Under the pieces are notes generated by a model. The model did not search any database and was not told the origin of the DNA. It saw only the letters and a program-made list of their open reading frames with translations. Made by a program: the position numbers and the translations under genes. From Gammaproteobacteria bacterium (lineage in GTDB: Bacteria > Pseudomonadota > Gammaproteobacteria > SZUA-229), in the NCBI GenBank assembly GCA_026195255.1, contig JAPHSS010000033.1:1-43048 (forward strand): a stretch of DNA of 43,048 bases, written 5' to 3'. Below are positions 40,099-43,048 of this stretch, piece by piece; position 1 is the stretch's first letter, and every line of letters starts with the position of its first letter.

Positions 40099-43048
40099 AT
40101 GGCAAAAAATAATAATCAAGATACAAATAACACCCATAAAAAGCGCGATAACAAGAAAAATAAAAAGCGTCATAAAAAATCACATTCAAAATCGAAGCCT
40201 TTTAATAAAAAGGCAGGCGAAGCTTTAGTCGATCCGCAAAGTGACCGCGAAGCGAGTAATTATGAAAACCCGATAGCCAGCCGAGAGCTAATTTTGCAGG
40301 TTATTGAAGAAGAAGGGGCTATGTCGCATGATCACGTTCTAGATCGCCTTGAAATGCGCAGCCCTGAGCAAAAAGAGGCTATACGCCGTCGCTTAAATGC
40401 CATGTTACGAGATGGCCAGTTAATCAAAAACCGCCGTGATTCATATGTTCCAGTTAATGAAGAAGACTTAATCAGTGGTCGTGTGATTGCTCATCCTGAT
40501 GGGTTTGGCTTCCTGGTACCAGATGAGGGCGGTGATGACCTGTTTTTGCATGGTCGACAGATGCGAACTTTATTACATGGTGATCGCTGTGTTGTGCAGG
40601 TTTCAGGTATTGATCGCAGAGGTAGACGTGAAGGTGCGGTTATAAATGTAATCGAACGAGCGAATGACCGAATCGTTGGGCGTTTATTTATAGAGTCAGG
40701 TATTTGTTTTGTGGTTGCAGATAACAAACGAATTACCCAGGATATTATGGTGCCACAAGATCAGCTGAATGGTGCAACTGAAGGGCAGATTGTTATTGTT
40801 GAGATTACTCAGCAACCTACATTCAGGCATAAAGCCCTGGGTAAAATTACCGATATTATCGGTGATCATATGGCACCCGGTATGGAAATTGACATTGCAA
40901 TCCATTCACACAGTATTCCATTCTTATGGCCAGATGAAGTTAAAGAACAAGTTAAGGGTATTAGTGAACTTGTCACTGAAAAAGATAAACAGGGGCGTCT
41001 TGATATAACCGGTTTACCATTAGTGACAATTGATGGTGAAGATGCGCGTGATTTTGATGATGCGGTTTATTGCGAAAAAACAGCAAAGGGCTGGAAGTTA
41101 CTGGTTGCTATTGCTGATGTATCTCATTATGTGCAAAGAGCAACTGCATTAGATGAAGAAGCTTATAACCGTGCTACATCAGTTTATTTCCCCGAGCGTG
41201 TTATACCCATGCTGCCGGAAGTTCTATCAAATGGCTTATGCTCATTAAATCCAAAAGTTGACCGTTTATGTATGGTGTGTGAAATGCACTTTGACAAAGC
41301 GGGCAAGATGGTTAGTAGTGACTTTCATGAAGCGGTTATGTTTTCTCATGCACGTCTTACCTATACCAAAGTATCGGCTATGTTAGAGGATAATGATCAG
41401 GCTCTTCGTGAAGAGTATAAAGATGTACTGCCTCATATAGAAACCCTGTATTCATTATATAAAGAATTAATTAAACAACGTAAGAAACGTGGTTCTATTG
41501 ATTTTGAAACGACCGAAACAAGAATTATATTTGACGATAATAAACGTATCGAGAAAATAATACCGACATCTAGAAATGAAGCGCATAAAATCATTGAAGA
41601 GTGCATGATTTCAGCAAATATTTCAGCAGCTAAATTTATAGAAAAACATGAAATCCCGGGTTTGTTCCGTTCTCATAAAGGCCCCAAGACAGACAAAATA
41701 GATGATGTAAAAGATTTTATCTCAGGTATTGGTCTAAAGATCAAACGCAAGGGTGACTTAAATGCGCTTGATTACGCAGACATAATCAGGCAGGCAAAAG
41801 AGCGTGATGATTTTCATTTAATACAAACAGTGCTGTTGCGCTCTATGCAGCAGGCTGTTTACTCGCCTGAAAATGATGGCCACTTTGGTTTGTCACTAGA
41901 GTATTATGCTCACTTCACCTCTCCAATACGTCGTTATCCTGACCTGTTGGTGCATCGTGCCATTCGCCATGTTATTCAGAAAAATAAAGTAAGTGAATAT
42001 TTTTATCGTGAGAGCGATATGGTGCATCTGGGTGAGCATTGCTCAGCAAATGAGCGACGTGCTGATGAGGCGACTCGTGATGCGGTTTCATCATTGAAAT
42101 GTGAGTTCATGCAAGCACGTATCGGTGAAACCTTTAAAGGCACAGTTACTTCTGTAACTTCTTTTGGTATTTTCATTGAGTTAAATGAAATATACGTAGA
42201 AGGTCTGGTACATATAACTAACTTACCTAAAGACTATTATCAGTTTGAGCCGATTACACATCGTTTAATTGGTGAACGTGCAGGTGAAATCTTCCAGTTA
42301 GGTGATGCTGTTACGATAAATGTAGCAGGCGTCAATATGGATGAAAGAAAGATTGACTTTGAACTACTGAGTCACGAAGAGCAGAAGAAACCATCAAATG
42401 TTGTGTCTATAGACTCGGCTAAAAAGAAAGACAAGAAAAAACAGGCTAATAAGTCAAGAAATAAACAGGGTAAAGATAAGAAAAAGTTAGCCGCTCAAAA
42501 GAAAGCTGCTACTAAAAATCCTGCATCTAAAAAGAAGCCAGCAAAGAAAGTTGAGCCAGAGAAGAAGGCGAATAAAAAGAAAGTAACTGTTAAGAAGGCG
42601 GCGCCTAAGAAGAAGGTAGCCGTTAAGAAAGCAGCGCCTAAGAAGAAGGCAGTTAAAAAAGTGGCCCCTAAGAAGAAAGCAGTTAAAAAAGCGGCTCCAA
42701 AGAAGAAGGCAGTTAAGAAAGTAACTCCCAGGAAAAAAGTAGTTAAGAAGGTGCCTCCTAAGAAGAAAGTAGTTAAGAAGGTAGCTCCCAAGAAAAAAGT
42801 AGCGAAAAAGGTTGCCCCTAAGAAAAAAGTTGTTAAAAAAGTGACTCCTAAGAAAAAGGTAGTTAAGAAGGTAGCTCCCAAGAAAAAGGTAGCTAAAAAA
42901 GTTACCCCTAAGAAGAAAGTTGTTAAAAAAGTAGCGCCTAAGAAAAAGGTAGCTAAGAAAGTGGCGCCTAAGAAGAAGGTGGTTAAGAAGGTGACACCTA
43001 AGAAGAAAGTAGTTAAGAAGGTTGCCCCTAAGAAAAAAGTTGTTAAAA
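40099..43048 (+). CDS. rnr: Ribonuclease R with long Lys/Pro repeat tail (3' end outside window)
   Basis: The frame runs from ATG 40099 off the end of the window, with 983 residues visible. A Lys-rich lead (about 9-40) precedes the winged-helix domain (SRELILQVIEEEGAMSHDHV), cold-shock domains, then the RNB catalytic domain with TIDGEDARDFDDAVYC (about 41029) carrying the metal-binding aspartates, and HFTSPIRRYPDLLVHRAIRH. The S1 domain ends near 42372. It degrades structured RNA 3' to 5'. From about 42373 the tail is basic, and from 42604 it is a 10-residue repeat of PKKKVVKKVA type, far longer than the tail of E. coli RNase R. No good ribosome site is seen at 40099. Confidence 0.95.
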   Translation, partial: MAKNNNQDTNNTHKKRDNKKNKKRHKKSHSKSKPFNKKAGEALVDPQSDREASNYENPIASRELILQVIEEEGAMSHDHVLDRLEMRSPEQKEAIRRRLNAMLRDGQLIKNRRDSYVPVNEEDLISGRVIAHPDGFGFLVPDEGGDDLFLHGRQMRTLLHGDRCVVQVSGIDRRGRREGAVINVIERANDRIVGRLFIESGICFVVADNKRITQDIMVPQDQLNGATEGQIVIVEITQQPTFRHKALGKITDIIGDHMAPGMEIDIAIHSHSIPFLWPDEVKEQVKGISELVTEKDKQGRLDITGLPLVTIDGEDARDFDDAVYCEKTAKGWKLLVAIADVSHYVQRATALDEEAYNRATSVYFPERVIPMLPEVLSNGLCSLNPKVDRLCMVCEMHFDKAGKMVSSDFHEAVMFSHARLTYTKVSAMLEDNDQALREEYKDVLPHIETLYSLYKELIKQRKKRGSIDFETTETRIIFDDNKRIEKIIPTSRNEAHKIIEECMISANISAAKFIEKHEIPGLFRSHKGPKTDKIDDVKDFISGIGLKIKRKGDLNALDYADIIRQAKERDDFHLIQTVLLRSMQQAVYSPENDGHFGLSLEYYAHFTSPIRRYPDLLVHRAIRHVIQKNKVSEYFYRESDMVHLGEHCSANERRADEATRDAVSSLKCEFMQARIGETFKGTVTSVTSFGIFIELNEIYVEGLVHITNLPKDYYQFEPITHRLIGERAGEIFQLGDAVTINVAGVNMDERKIDFELLSHEEQKKPSNVVSIDSAKKKDKKKQANKSRNKQGKDKKKLAAQKKAATKNPASKKKPAKKVEPEKKANKKKVTVKKAAPKKKVAVKKAAPKKKAVKKVAPKKKAVKKAAPKKKAVKKVTPRKKVVKKVPPKKKVVKKVAPKKKVAKKVAPKKKVVKKVTPKKKVVKKVAPKKKVAKKVTPKKKVVKKVAPKKKVAKKVAPKKKVVKKVTPKKKVVKKVAPKKKVVK
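42604..43048 (+). repeat. 30-bp tandem repeat encoding PKKKVVKKVA units
   Basis: Fifteen units start at PKKK or PRKK; the first is 11 residues, then thirteen of 10, then a partial one at the window end. Positions 5-6 alternate among VV, VA and AV, and the last two among VA, VT, AA and VP. Synonymous Lys and Val codons vary, so the repeat is old enough to have diverged at DNA level. Confidence 0.93.

Noticed and set aside
42495-42881. Minus-strand open frame of Phe/Leu/Thr repeats opposite the RNase R tail
   Set aside because: It is the antisense shadow of the Lys codons in the repeat and has no ribosome site or family resemblance.

Overview
The window is an AT-rich stretch of a gammaproteobacterial chromosome. 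Evidence for this is the fused DUF523-DUF1722 (YbgA) gene, the CbpA/CbpM pair, the long three-domain Pta, a tRNA-Leu(CAG) divergent from rnr, a VPLPA-CTERM protein, and dispersed GTTCCCACGC-type palindromes. The genus cannot be named; a marine sulfur- or methane-oxidising lineage (Thiotrichales or Methylococcales-like) would fit, but that is inference.

Layout. 1-4.8 kb: the 3' end of a giant type I-secreted RTX adhesin with a von Willebrand A domain. 5.5-6.3 kb: a predicted outer-membrane beta-barrel protein. 6.9-8.7 kb: a small operon of a TetR regulator, a Cys-rich miniprotein, an exported DsrE-like protein and a membrane protein; the TetR gene has a palindromic operator inside its own promoter and is probably leaderless. 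8.7-9.5 kb: a junkyard of three palindromic repeats and the tail of a dead GGDEF gene. 9.5-24.0 kb: the centre of interest, described below. 24.6-34.0 kb: mostly housekeeping genes (polysaccharide deacetylase, coiled-coil protein, ackA-pta, glutamine amidotransferase, glutamate dehydrogenase, cbpM-cbpA). 34.0-39.8 kb: a sparse accessory region with a broken permease, an FkbM methyltransferase, an SGNH-hydrolase lipoprotein and a VPLPA-CTERM protein. 39.9-43.0 kb: tRNA-Leu and the ribonuclease R gene, whose C-terminus runs off the window as a long Lys/Pro repeat tail.

The 9.5-24.0 kb block looks like a light and photo-oxidative stress island organised around one divergent control region (14144-14314). 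Leftward runs a gene for a MerR-type regulator with a cobalamin-binding domain (CarH/LitR type), then photolyase, a sirohydrochlorin chelatase, a TIGR01777 epimerase, a new Cys-rich miniprotein, a DCC-family thiol protein and an HNH-like protein lacking its catalytic histidines. Rightward run ferrochelatase, a TudS-YbgA fusion, PsiE, and a tightly packed eight-gene membrane-lipid operon: two cyclopropane-synthase-like methyltransferases, DUF2878, DUF1295, DUF6134, lipocalin, a COG2907 FAD oxidoreductase and DUF1365. The lipid genes match the set that other proteobacteria place under RpoE-ChrR (singlet oxygen) and that has been tied to methylated and furan fatty acids. Five TGTACA/TGTATA boxes between the two arms sit at regular 19/13/19/13-bp offsets, which is the likely operator of the B12 photoreceptor.

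The working model, which is inference, is as follows. In the dark the B12-bound regulator covers both promoters. Light destroys the cobalamin adduct and releases photolyase for DNA repair, thiouracil desulfidation, tetrapyrrole chelatases and membrane-lipid modification together. The chelatase gene in the regulator's own operon may link the sensor to its cofactor supply.
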